Below are positions 14,801-28,000 of a stretch of DNA of 64,000 nucleotides, one piece after another. The first letter of the stretch is position 1. Each line of letters opens with the position of its first letter. Location: contig OY282609.1 of NCBI GenBank assembly GCA_958298945.1, positions 43,693,893-43,757,892 on the forward strand, read 5' to 3'. Under the pieces are notes generated by a model, which was given only the letters and a program-made list of their open reading frames with translations, was not told the DNA's origin and ran no database searches. The position numbers were made by a program, and so were the translations under genes. Source of the stretch: Atherix ibis. Its lineage: Eukaryota > Arthropoda > Insecta > Diptera > Athericidae.

Positions 14801-17800
14801 ATTTTTCAAGAGGAATATTCAGTGGTAGTTTTCAAGAGGAATATTCAGTTGTATTTTTTAAGAGGAATATGCAATGGTATTTTTCAAGAGGATTATTCAG
14901 TGGTATTTTTAAAGATTAATATTCCGTGGTATTTTTAAAGACGAATATTCAGTGGTATTTTTCAAGAGGAATATTCAGTGATATTTTTAAAGAGGTATAT
15001 TCAGTGGTATTTTTTAAGAGGAATATTCAGTTGTATTTTTCAATAAGAATATTCGGTGGTATTTTCAAGAGGATCATTCAGTTGTAGTTTTCAAGAGGAA
15101 TATTCAGTGGTATTTTTCAAGAGGAATAATCAGTGGTATTTTTTAAAAGCAATATTCAGTGGTATTCTTCAAGAGGAATATTCAGTGGTATTTTTCAAGA
15201 GGAATATTCAGTGGTATTTTTCAAGAGGAATATTCAGCGGTATTTCTCAGGAGAAATATTCAGTGGTATTTTTTAAGAGGAATATTCAGTAGTATTTTTC
15301 AAAAGGATTATTCAATGGTATTTTTCAAGAGGAATATTTAGTTGTATTTTGCAAGAGGAATATTCAGTGGTATTTTTCAAGAGGAATAATCAGTGGTATT
15401 TTTTAAAAGCAATATTCAGTGGAATTTTTCAAGAGGAATATTCAGTTGTATTTTTCAAGAGGAATATTCAGTGGTATTTTTCAAGAGGAATATTCAGCGG
15501 TATTTTTCAGGAGGACATTTCAGTGGTATTTTTTAAGAGGAATATTCAGTAGTATTTTTCAAGAGGATTATTCAGTGGTATTTTTCAAGAGGAATATTCA
15601 GCGGTATTTTCAGCAGAACTTTTCAGTGGTGTTTTTCAAGAGGAATATTCAGTGGTATTTTTCAAGAGGAATATTTAGTGAGATTTTTCAAGAAGAATAT
15701 TCAGTGATATTTTTCAAGAGGAATATTAAGTGGTATTTTTCAAGACGAATATTCAGTGGTATTTTTCAAGAGGAATATTCAGTGGTATTTTTCAAGAGGA
15801 ATATTTAGTTGTATTTTTCAAGAGGAATATTCAGTGGTATTTTTCAAGAGGAATAATCAGTGGTACTTTTTAAAAGCAATATTCAGTGGTATTTTTCAAG
15901 AGGAATATTCAGTGGTATTTTTCAAGAGGAATATTCAGCGGTTTTTTCAGCAGAACTTTTCAGTGGTGTTTTTCAAGAGGAATATTCAGTGGTATTTTTC
16001 AAGAGGAATATTTAGTGAGATTTTTCAAGAAGAATATTCAGTGATATTTTTCAAGAGGAATATTAAGTGGTATTTTTTCAAGACGAATATTCAGTGGTAT
16101 TTTTCAAGAGGAATATTCAGTGGTATTTTTCAAGAGGAATATTCAATGGTATTTTTCAAGAGGAATATTCAGTGGTATGTTTCAAGAGGAATATTCAGTG
16201 GTATTTTTTAAGATTAATATTCCGTGATATTTTTCAAGAGGAATATTCAGTGGTATTTTCTAAGAGGAATATTCAGTAGTTTTTTTAAAGAAGAATATTC
16301 AGTGGTGTTTTTCAAGAGGAATATTCAGTGATATTTTTAAAGAGGTATATGTTATGGTATTTTTTAAGAGGCATATTCAGTGGTATTCTTCAAAAAGAAT
16401 ATTCAGTGGTATTTTTCAAGTGGATTATTCAGTTGTATTTTTCAAGAGGATTATTCAGTTGTATTTTTCAAGAGGAATATTTAGTGGTATTTTTCAAGAG
16501 GAATAATCAGTGGTATTTTTTTAAAGTAATATTCAGTGGTATTTTTCAAGACGAATTTCAGTGGTATTTTTTAAGAGGAATATTCAGTGATATTTTTCAA
16601 GTGGTATAATCAGTGGTATTTTTCAGGAGGAATATTCAGTGGTATTTTTCAAGAGGAATATTCAGTGGTACTTTTCAATAGGAGTATTCAATGGTAGTTT
16701 TCAAGAGGAATATTCAGTTGCATTTTTCAAGAGGAATATGCAATGGTATTTTTCAAGAGGATTATTCAGTGGTAAATTTCAAGAGGATTGTTCAGTGGTA
16801 TTTTTCAAGAGCAATATTCAGTGCTATTTTTCAAGAGGAATATTAAGTGGTATTTTTCAAGAGGTATATTCAGTGGTATTTTTCATGTGGTATAATCAAT
16901 GATATTTTTCAAGAGGAATATTCAGTGGTATTTTTTAAGAGGAATATTCAGTAGTATTTTTCAAGAGGATTATTCAATGGTATTTTTCAAGAGGAATATT
17001 TAGTTGTATTTTTCAAGAGGAATATTTAGTGGTATTTTTCAAGAGGAATAATCAGTGGTACTTTTTAAGAGCAATATTTAGTGGTATTTTTCAAGAGGAA
17101 TATTCAGTGGTATTTTTTAAGAGGAATATTCAGTAGTATTTTTCAAGAGGATTATTCAATGGTATTTTTCAAGAGGAATATTTAGTTGTATTTTTCAAGA
17201 GGAATATTCAGTGGTATTTTTCAAGAGGAATAATCAGTGGTACTTTTTAAAAGCAATATTTAGTGGTATTTTTCAAGAGGAATATTCAGTGGTATTTTTC
17301 AAGAGGAATATTCAGCGTTATTTTTCAAGAGAAATATTGAGTGGTATTTTTTAAGAGGAATATTCAGTAGTATTGTTCAAGAGGATTATTCAATGGTATT
17401 TTTCAAGAGGAATATTTAGTTGTATTTTTCAAGAGGAATATTCAGTGGTATTTTTCAAGAGGAATAATCAGTGGTACTTTTTAAAAGCAATATTTAGTGG
17501 TATTTTTCAAGAGGAATATTCAGTGGTATATTTCAAGAGGAATATTCAGCGTTATTTTTCAAGAGAAATATTGAGTGGTATTTTTCAAGATGAATATTCA
17601 GTGGTATTTTTCAAGAGGAATATGCAGTGGTATTTTTCAAGAGGAATATGCAGTGGTAGTTTTCAAGAGGAATATTCAGTTGTATTTTTCAAGAGGAATA
17701 TGCAATGGTATTTTTTAAGAGGATTATTCAGTGGTATTTTTCAAGAGGATTGTTCAGTGGTATTTTTCAAGAGCAATATTCAGTGCTATTTTTCAAGAGG

Positions 17801-19158
17801 AATATTAAGAGTTATTTTTCAAGAGGAATATTTAGTGGTATTTTTCATGTGGTATAATCAGTGGTATTTTTCAAGAGGAATATTCAGTGGTATTTTTCAA
17901 GACGAATATTCCGTGGTATTTTTAAAGACGAATATTCAGTGGTATTTTTCAAGAGGAATATTCAGTGATATTTTTAAAGAGGTATATTCAGTGGTATTTT
18001 TTAAGAGGAATATTCAGTTGTATTTTTCAATAAGAATATTCGGTGGTATTTTCAAGAGGATCATTCAGTTGTAGTTTTCAAGAGGAATATTCAGTGGTAT
18101 TTTTCGAGAGGAATAATCAGTGGTATTTTTTAAAAGCAATATTCAGTGGTATTCTTCAAGAGGAATATTCAGTGGTATTTTTCAAGAGGAATATTCAGTG
18201 GTATTTTTCAAGAGGAATATTCAGCGGTATTTTTCAGGAGGAATATTCAGTGGTATTTTTTAAGAGAAATATTCAGTAGTATTTTTCAAAAGGATTATTC
18301 AATGGTATTTTTCAAGAGGAATATTTAGTTGTATTTTGCAAGAGGAATATTCAGTGGTATTTTTCAAGAGGAATAATCAGTGGTATTTTTTAAATAAAAT
18401 ATTCAGTGGAATTTTTCAAGAGGAATATTCAGTTGTATTTTTCAAGTGGAATATTCAGTGGTATTTTTCAAGAGGAATATTCAGCGGTATTTTTCAGGAG
18501 GAAATTTCAGTGGTATTTTTTAAGAGGAATATTCAGTAGTATTTTTCAAGAGGATTATTCACTGGTATTTTTCAAGAGGAATATTTAGTTGTATTTTTCA
18601 AGAGGAATATTCAGTGGTATTTTTCAAGAGGAATAATCAGTGGTACTTTTTAAAAGCAATATTCAGTGGTATTTTTCATGAGGAATATTCAGTGGTATTT
18701 TTCAAGAGGAATATTCAGCGGTATTTTCAGCAGAACTTTTCAGTGGTGTTTTTCAAGAGGAATATTCAATGGTATTTTTCAAGAGGAATATTCAGTGAGA
18801 TTTTTCAAGAGGAATATTCAGTGATATTTTTCAAGAGGAATATTAAGTGGTATTTTTCAAGACGAATATTCAGTGGTATTTTTCAAGAGGAATATTCAGT
18901 GGTATTTTTCAAGAGGAATATTCAATGGTATTTTTCAAGAGGAATATTCAGTGGTATATTTCAAGAGGAATATTCAGTGGTATTTTTTAAGATTAATATT
19001 CCGTGATATTTTTCAAGAGGAATATTCAGTGGTATTTTCTAAGAGGTATATTCAGTAGTTTTTTTAAAGAAGAATATTCAGTGGTGTTTTTCAAGAGGAA
19101 TATTCAGTGATATTTTTCAAGAGGAATATTAAGTGATATTTTTCAAGACGAATATTCA

Positions 19159-21300
19159 GTGGTATTTTTCAAGAGGAATATTCAGTGGTATTTTTCAAGA
19201 GGAATATTCAATGGTATTTTTCAAGAGGTATATTCAGTGGTATATTTCAAGAGGAATATTCAGTGGTATTTTTTAAGATTAATATTCCGTGATATTTTTC
19301 AAGAGGAATATTCAGTGGTATTTTCTAAGAGGAATATTCAGTAGTTTTTTTAAAGAAGAATATTCAGTGGTGTTTTTCAAGAGGAATATTCAGTGATATT
19401 TTTAAAGAGGTACATGTAATGGTATTTTTTAAGAGGCATATTCAGTGGTATTCTTCAAAAAGAATATTCAGTGGTATTTCTCAAGTGGATTATTCAGTTG
19501 TATTTTTCAAGAGGATTATTCAGTTGTATTTTTCAAGAGGAATATTTAGTGGTATTTTTCAAGAGGAATAATCAGTGGTATTTTTTTAAAGTAATATTCA
19601 GTGGTATTTTTCAAGACGAATATTCAGTGGTATTTTTTAAGAGGAATATTCAGTGATATTTTTCAAGTGGTATAATCAGTGGTATTTTTCAGGAGGAATA
19701 TTCAGTGGTATTTTTCAAGAGGAATATTCAGTGGTACTTTTCAATAGGAGTATTCAATGGTAGTTTTCAAGAGGAATATTCAGTTGTATTTTTCAAGAGG
19801 AATATGCAATGGTATTTTTCAAGAGGATTATTCAGTGGTAAATTTCAAGAGGATTGTTCAGTGGTATTTTTCAAGAGCAATATTCAGTGCTATTTTTCAA
19901 GAGGAATATTAAGTGGTATTTTTCAAGAGGAATATTCATTGGTATTTTTCAAGAGGAATATTCAGTGGTATTTTTCAAGAGGAATAATCAGTGGTACTTT
20001 TTAAAAGCAATATTCAGTGGTATTTTTCATGAGGAATATTCAGTGGTATTTTTCAAGAGGAATATTCAACGGTATTTTCAGCAGAACTTTTCAGTGGTGT
20101 TTTTCAAGAGGAATATTCAGTGGTATTTTTCAAGAGGAATATTCAGTGAGATTTTTCAAGAGGAATATTCAGTGATATTTTCAAGAGGAATATTAAGTGG
20201 TATTTTTCAAGACGAATATTCAGTGGTATTTTTCAAGAGGAATATTCAGTGGTATTTTTCAAGAGGAATATTCAATGGTATTTTTCAAGAGGAATATTCA
20301 GTGGTATATTTCAAGAGGAATATTCAGTGGTATTTTTTAAGATTAATATTCCGTGATATTTTTCAAGAGGAATATTCAGTGGTATTTTCTAAGAGGAATA
20401 TTCAGTAGTTTTTTTAAAGAAGAATATTCAGTGGTGTTTTTCAAGAGGAATATTCAGTGATATTTTTCAAGAGGAATATTAAGTGGTATTTTTCAAGACG
20501 AATATTCAGTGGTATTTTTCAAGAGGAATATTCAGTGGTATTTTTCAAGAGGAATATTCAATGGTATTTTTCAAGAGGAATATTCAGTGGTATATTTCAA
20601 GAGGAATATTCAGTGGTATTTTTTAAGATTAATATTCCGTGATATTTTTCAAGAGGAATATTCAGTGGTATTTTCTAAGAGGAATATTCAGTAGTTTTTT
20701 TAAAGAAGAATATTCAGTGGTGTTTTTCAAGAGGAATATTCAGTGATATTTTTAAAGAGGTACATGTAATGGTATTTTTTAAGAGGCATATTCAGAGGTA
20801 TTCTTCAAAAAGAATATTCAGTGGTATTTCTCAAGTGGATTATTCAGTTGTATTTTTCAAGAGGATTATTCAGTGGTATTTTTCAAGAGGAATATTTAGT
20901 GGTATTTTTCAAGAGGAATAATCAGTGGTATTTTTTTAAAGTAATATTCAGTGGTATTTTTCAAGACGAATATTCAGTGGTATTTTTTAAGAGGAATATT
21001 CAGTGATATTTTTTAAGTGGTATAATCAGTGGTATTTTTCAGGAGGAATATTCAGTGGTATTTTTCAAGAGGAATATTCAGTGGTACTTTTCAATAGGAG
21101 TATTCAATGGTAGTTTTCAAGAGGAATATTCAGTTGTATTTTCCAAGAGGAATATGCAATGGTATTTTTCAAGAGGATTATTCAGTGGTAAATTTCCAGA
21201 GGATTGTTCAGTGGTATTTTTCAAGAGCAATATTCAGTGCTATTTTTCAAGAGGAATGTTAAGTGGTATTTTTCAAGAGGAATAATCAATGGTATTTTTC
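19159..21300 (+). repeat. 1,350-bp higher-order repeat (two copies, second partial)
   Basis: Monomer variants starting at 19,159, 19,471 and 19,705 recur at 20,509, 20,821 and 21,055, a constant offset of 1,350 bp. An additional 286-bp (11-monomer) offset links 18,873 with 19,159. The two scales show local nested amplification. Confidence 0.75.
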
Positions 21301-24300
21301 AAGAGGAATATTCAGTGGTATTTTTTAAGAGGAATATTCAGTAGTATTTTTCAAGAGGATTATTTAATGGTATTTTTCAAGAGGAATATTTAGTTGTATT
21401 TTTCAAGAGGAATATTCAGTGGTATTTTTCAAGAGGAATAATCAGTGGTACTTTTTAAGAGCAATATTTAGTGGTATTTTTCAACAGGAATATTCAGTGG
21501 TATTTTTTAAGAGGAATATTTAGTAGTATTTTTCAAGAGGATTATTCAATGGTATTTTTCAAGAGGAATATTTAGTTGTATTTTTCAAGAGCAATATTCA
21601 GTGGTATTTTTCAAGAGGAATAATCAGTGGTCCTTTTTAAAAGCAATATTTAGTGGTATTTTTCAAAAGGAATATTCAGTGGTATTTTTCAAGAGGAATA
21701 TTCAGCGTTATTTTTCAAGAGAAATATTGAGTGGTATTTTTTAAGAGGAATATTCAGTAGTATTTTTCAAGAGGATTATTCAATGGTATTTTTCAAGAGG
21801 AATATTTAGTTGTATTTTTCAAGAGGAATATTTAGTGGTATTTTTCAAGAGGAATAATCAGTGGTACTTTTTAAAAGCAATATTTAGTGGTATTTTTCAA
21901 GAGGAATATTCAGTGGTATTTTTCAAGAGGAATATTCAGCGTTATTTTTCAAGAGAAATATTGAGTGGTATTTTTCAAGATGAATATTCAGTGGTATTTT
22001 TCAAGAGGAATATGCAGTGGTATTTTTCAAGAGGAATATGCAGTGGTAGTTTTCAAGAGGAATATTCAGTTGCATTTTTCAAGAGGAATATACAATGGTA
22101 TTTTTTAAGAGGATTATTCAGTGGTATTTTTCAAGAGGATTGTTCAGTGGTATTTTTCAAGAGCAATATTCAGTGCTATTTTTCAAGAGGATTATTAAGA
22201 GGTATTTTTCAAGAGGAATATTCAGTGGTATTTTTCATGTGGTATAATCAGTGGTATTTTTCAAGAGGAATATTCAGTGGTATTTTTCAAGACGAATATT
22301 CGGTGGTATTTTTCAAGATTAATATTCCGTGGTATTTTTAAAGACGAATATTCAGTGGTATTTTTCAAGAGGAATATTCAGTGATATTTTTAAAGAGATG
22401 TATATTCAGTGGTATTTTTTAAGAGGAATATTCAGTTGTACTTTTCATGAAGAATATTCGGTGGTGCTTTCAAGAGGATTATTCAGTTGTATTTTTCAAG
22501 AGGAATATTCAGTGGTATTTTTCAAGAGGAATAATCAGTGGTATTTTTTAAAAGCAATATTCAGTGATATTTTTCAAGAGGAATATTCAGTGGTATTTTT
22601 CAAGAGGAATATTCAGTGGTATTTTTCAAGAGGAATATTCAGCGGTATTTTTCAGGAGAAATATTCAGTGGTATTTTTTAAGAGGAATATTCAGTAGTAT
22701 TTTTCAAAAGGATTATTCAATGGTATTTTTCAAGAGGAATATTTAGTTGTATTTTGCAAGAGGAATATTCAGTGGTATTTTTCAAGAGGAATATTAAGTG
22801 GTATTTTTCAAGAGGAATAATCAGTGGTACTTTTTAAAAGCAATATTTAGTGATATTTTTCAAGAGGAATATTCAGTGGTATTTTTCAAGAGGAATATTC
22901 AGCGTTATTTTTCAAGAGAAATATTGAGTGGTATTTTTTAAGAGGAATATTCAGTAGTATTTTTTAAGAGGATTATTCAATGGTATTTTTCAAGAGGACT
23001 ATTCAGTGGTAGTTTTCAAGAGGAATATTCAGTTGTATTTTTCAAGAGGAATATGCAATGGTATTTTTCAAGAGGATTATTCAGTGGTATTTTTCAAGAG
23101 GATTGTTCAGTGGTATTTTTCAAGAGCAATATTCAGTGCTATTTTTCAAGAGGAATATTAAGTGGTATTTTTTAAGAGGAATATTCAGTGGTATTTTTCA
23201 TGTGGTATAATCAGTGGTATTTTTCAAGAGGAATATTCAGTGGTATTTTTCAAGACGAATATTCGGTGGTATTTTTCAAGATTAATATTCCGTGGTATTT
23301 TTAAAGACGAATATTCAGTGGTATTTTTCAAGAGGAATATTCAGTGATATTTTGAAAGAGGTATATTCAGTGGTATTTTTTAAGAGGAATATTCAGTTGT
23401 ATTTTTCAAGAAGAATATTCGGTGGTATTTTCAAAAGGACTATTCAGTTGTATTTTTCAAGAGGAATATTCAGTGGTATTTTTCAAGACGTATGTTCAGT
23501 GGTATTTTTTAAAAGCAATATTCAGTGATATTTTTCAAGAGCAATATTCAGTGGTATTTTTCAAGAGGAATATTCAGTGGTATTTTTCAAGAGGAATATT
23601 CAGCGGTATTTTTCAGGAGGAATATTCAGCGGTATTTTTTAAGAGGAATATTCAGTAGTATTTTTCAAAAGGATTATTCAATGGTATTTTTCAAGAGGAA
23701 TATTTAATTGTATTTTGCAAGAGGAATATTCAGTGGTATTTTTCAAGAGGAATAATCAGTGGTATTTTGTAAAAGCAATATTCAGTGGTATTTTTCAAGA
23801 GGAATATTCAGTTGTATTTTTCAAGAGGAATATTCAGTGGTATTTTTCAAGAGGAATATTCTGCGGTATTTTTCAGGAGGAAATTTCAGTGGTATTTTTT
23901 AAGAGGAATATTCAGTAGTATTTTTCAAGAGGATTATTCAATGGTATTTTTCGAGAAGAATATTTAGTTGTATTTTTCAAGAGGAACATTCAGTGGTATT
24001 TTTCAAGAGGAATAATCAGTGATACTTTTTAAAAGCAATATTTAGTGATATTTTTCAAAAGGATTATTCAATGGTATTTTTCAAGAGGAATATTTAGTTG
24101 TATTTTTCAAGAGGAATATTCAGTGGTATTTTCCAAGAGGAATAATCAGTGGTACTTTTTAAAAGCAATATTTAGTGGTATTTTTCAAGAGGAATATTCA
24201 GTGGTATTTTTCAAGAGGAATATTCAGCGTTATTTTTCAAGAGAAATATTGAGTGGTATTTTTCAAGATGAATATTCAGTGGTATTTTTCAAAAGAAATA

Positions 24301-25739
24301 TTGAGTGGTATTTTTTAAGAGGAATATTCAGTAGTATTTTTCAAAAGGATTATTCAATGGTATTTTTCAAGAGGAATATTTAGTTGTATTTTTCAAGAGG
24401 AATATTCAGTGGTATTTTCCAAGAGGAATAATCAGTGGTACTTTTTAAAAGCAATATTTAGTGGTATTTTTCAAGAGGAATATTCAGTGGTATTTTTCAA
24501 GAGGAATATTCAGCGTTATTTTTCAAGAGAAATATTGAGTGGTATTTTTCAAGATGAATATTCAGTGGTATTTTTCAAGAGGAATATTCAGTGGTATTTT
24601 TCAAGAGGACTATTCAGTGGTAGTTTTCAAGAGGAATATTCAGTGGTATTTGTCAAGAGGAATAATCAGTGGTATTTTTTAAAAGCAATATTCAGTGATA
24701 TTTTTCAAGAGGAATATTAAGTAGTATTTTTCAAGAGGAATATTCAGTGGTATTTTTCAAGAGGAATATTCATCGGTATTTTTCAGGAGGAATATTCAGT
24801 GGTATTTTTTAAGAGGAAAATTCAGTAGTATTTTTCAAAAGGATTATTCAATGGTATTTTTCAAGAGGAATATTTAGCTGTATTTTGCAAAGAGGAATAT
24901 TCAGTGGTATTTTTCAAGAAGAATAATCAGTGGTACTTTTTAAAAGCAATATTCAGTGGTATTTTTCAAGAGGAATATTCAGTGGTATTTTTCAAGAGGA
25001 ATATTCAGCGGTATTTTCAGCAGAACTTTTCAGTGGTATTTTTCAAGAGGAATATTCAGTGGTATTTTTGAAGAGGAATATTCAGTGATATTTTTCAAGA
25101 GGAATACTCAGTGATATTTTTCAAGAGGAATATTAAGTGGTATTTTTCAAGACGAATATTCAGTGGTATTTTTCAAGAGGAATAATACAGTGGTATTTTT
25201 CAAGAGGAATATTCAATGGTATTTTTCAAGAGGAATATTCAGTGGTATGTTTCAAGACGAATATTCAGTGGTATTTTTCAAGATTAATATTCCGTGATAT
25301 TTTTCAAGAGGAATATTCAGTGGTATTTTCTAAGAGGAATATTCAGTAGTTTTTTTAAAGGAGAATATTCAGTGGTGTTTTTCAAGAGGAATATTCAGTA
25401 ATATTTTTAAAGAGGTATATGTAGTGGTATTTTTGAAGAGGCATATTCAGTGGTATTCTACAAGAAGAATATTCAGTGGTATTTCTCAAGAGGATTATTC
25501 AGTTGTATTTTTCAAGAGGAATATTCAGCGTTATTTTTCAAGAGAAATATTGAGTGGTTTTTTCAAGATGAATATTCAGTGGTATTTTTCAAGAGGAATA
25601 TTCAGTGGTATTTTTCAAGAGGAATATTCAGCGGCATTTTTCAAGAGGAATATTCAGTGTTATTTTTCAAGAGAAATATTCAGTGGTATTTTTCAAGAGG
25701 AATATTCAGCGGTATTTTTCAAGAGAACTTTTCAGTGGT

Positions 25740-28000
25740 ATTTTTCAAGAGGAATATTTAGTAGTATTTTTCAAGAGGAATGTTCAGTAGTATTTTCAAG
25801 AGGAATATTCACTCGTATTTTTAAAGGGGAATATTTTGTGGTATTTTTCAAGACGAATATTCAGTGGTATATTTCAAGAGGAATATTCAGTGGTATTTTG
25901 CAAAACGAATATTCAATCGTATTTTTCAAGAAGAATATTCAGTGGTATTTTTCAAGACGAATATTCGGTGGTATTTTTCAAGTTTAATATTCCGTGGTAT
26001 TTTTAAAGACGAATATTCAGTGATATTGTTTAAGAGCAATATGCAGTGATATTTTTAAAGAGGTATTTTCAGTTGTATTGTTTAAGAGGAATATTCAGTG
26101 GTATTTTTCAAGAAGAATATTCAGTGGTATTTCTCAAGAGGATTATTCAGTTGTATTTTTCAAGAGGAATATTCAGCGCTATTTTCAGCACAACTTTTCA
26201 GTGGTATTTTTCAAGAGGAATATTCAATGGTATTTTTCAAGAGCAATATTCAGTGAGATTTTTCAAGAGGAATATTCAGTGATATTTTTCAAGAGGAATA
26301 TTAAGTGGTATTTTTCAAGATAAATATTCAGTGGTATTTTTCAAGAGGAATATTCAGTGGTATTTTTCAAGAGGAATATTCAATGGTATTTTTCAAGAGG
26401 AATATTCAGTGATATTTTTCAAGAGGAATATTCAGTGGTATTTTTAAAGAGGTATATGTAGTAGTATTTTTTAAAAGGCATATTCAGTGGTATTTTCAAG
26501 AAGAATATTCAGTGGTATTTCTCAAGAAGATTATTCAGTTGTATTTTTCAAGAGGAAAATTCAGTTGTATTTTTCAAGAGGAATATTCAGTGGTATTTTT
26601 CAAGAGGAATAATCAGTGGTGTTTTTTAAAAGAAATATTCAGTGGTATTTTTCAAGATGAATATTCAGTGGTATTTTTTAAGAGGAATATTTAGTGATAT
26701 TTTTCGAGTGGTATAATCAGTGGTATTTTTTAGAAGGAACATTCAGTGGTATTTTTCAAGAGGAATATTCAGTGGTATTTCTCAAGAGGATTATTCAGTT
26801 GTATTTTTCAAGAGGAATATTCAGTGGTATATTTCAAGAGGAATAATCAGTGGTATTTTTTAAATCAATATTCAGTGGTATTTTTCAAGAGAAATATTCA
26901 TTGGTATATTTCAAGAGGAATATTCAGTGGCATTTTTCAAGAGGAATATTCAGCGGTGTTTTTCAAGAGGAATATTCATCGGTATTTTTCAGGAGGAATA
27001 TTCAGCGGTATTTTTTAAGAGGAATATTCAGTAGTATTTTTCAAGAGGAATATTTAGTAGTATTTTTCAAGAGGAATGTTCAGTAGTATTTTCAAGAGGA
27101 ATATTCACTCGTATTTTTAAAGGGGAATATTTTGTGGTATTTTTCAAGACGAATATTCAGTGGTATATTTCAAGAGGAATATTCAGTGGTATTTTGCAAA
27201 ACGAATATTCAATCGTATTTTTCAAGAAGAATATTCAGTGGTATTTTTCAAGACGAATATTCGGTGGTATTTTTCAAGTTTAATATTCCGTGGTATTTTT
27301 AAAGACGAATATTCAGTGATATTGTTCAAGAGGAATATGCAGTGATATTTTTAAAGAGGTATTTTCAGTTGTATTGTTTAAGAGGAATATTCAGTGGTAT
27401 TTTTCAAGAACAATATTCAGTGGTATTTCTCAAGAGGATTATTCAGTTGTATTTTTCAAGAGCAATATTCAGCGGTATTTTCAGCAGAACTTTTCAGTGG
27501 TATTTTTCAAGAGGAATATTCAATGGTATTTTTCAAGAGCAATATTAAGTGAGATTTTTCAAGAGGAATATTCAGTGATATTTTTCAAGAGGAATATTAA
27601 GTGGTATTTTTTAAGATGAATATTCAGTGGTATTTTTCAAGAGGAATATTCAGTGGTATTTTTCAAGAGGAATATTCAATGGTATTTTTCAAGAGGAATA
27701 TTCAGTGATATTTTTCAAGAGGAATATTCAGTGGTATTTTTCAAGATTAATATTCCGTGGTATTTTTCAAGAGGAATGTTCAGTGGTATTTCTCAAGAGG
27801 ATTATTCAGTTGTATTTTTCAAGAGGAATATTCAGCGGTATTTTCAGCAGAACTTTTCAGTGGTATTTTTCAAGAGGAATATTCAATGGTATTTTTCAAG
27901 AGCAATATTCAGTGAGATTTTTCAAGAGGAATATTCAGTGATATTTTTCAAGAGGAATATTAAGTGGTATTTTTCAAGATGAATATTCAGTGGTATTTTT
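25740..28000 (+). repeat. 1,296-bp higher-order repeat near the right end of the array
   Basis: Variant monomers near 25,864 and 26,046 recur at 27,160 and 27,342, an offset of 1,296 bp. The block includes unusual monomers such as TATTTTGCAAAACG and AAAGGGGAATATTTTG, which identify the copies. Divergence between copies is low, so the duplication is recent. Confidence 0.75.
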
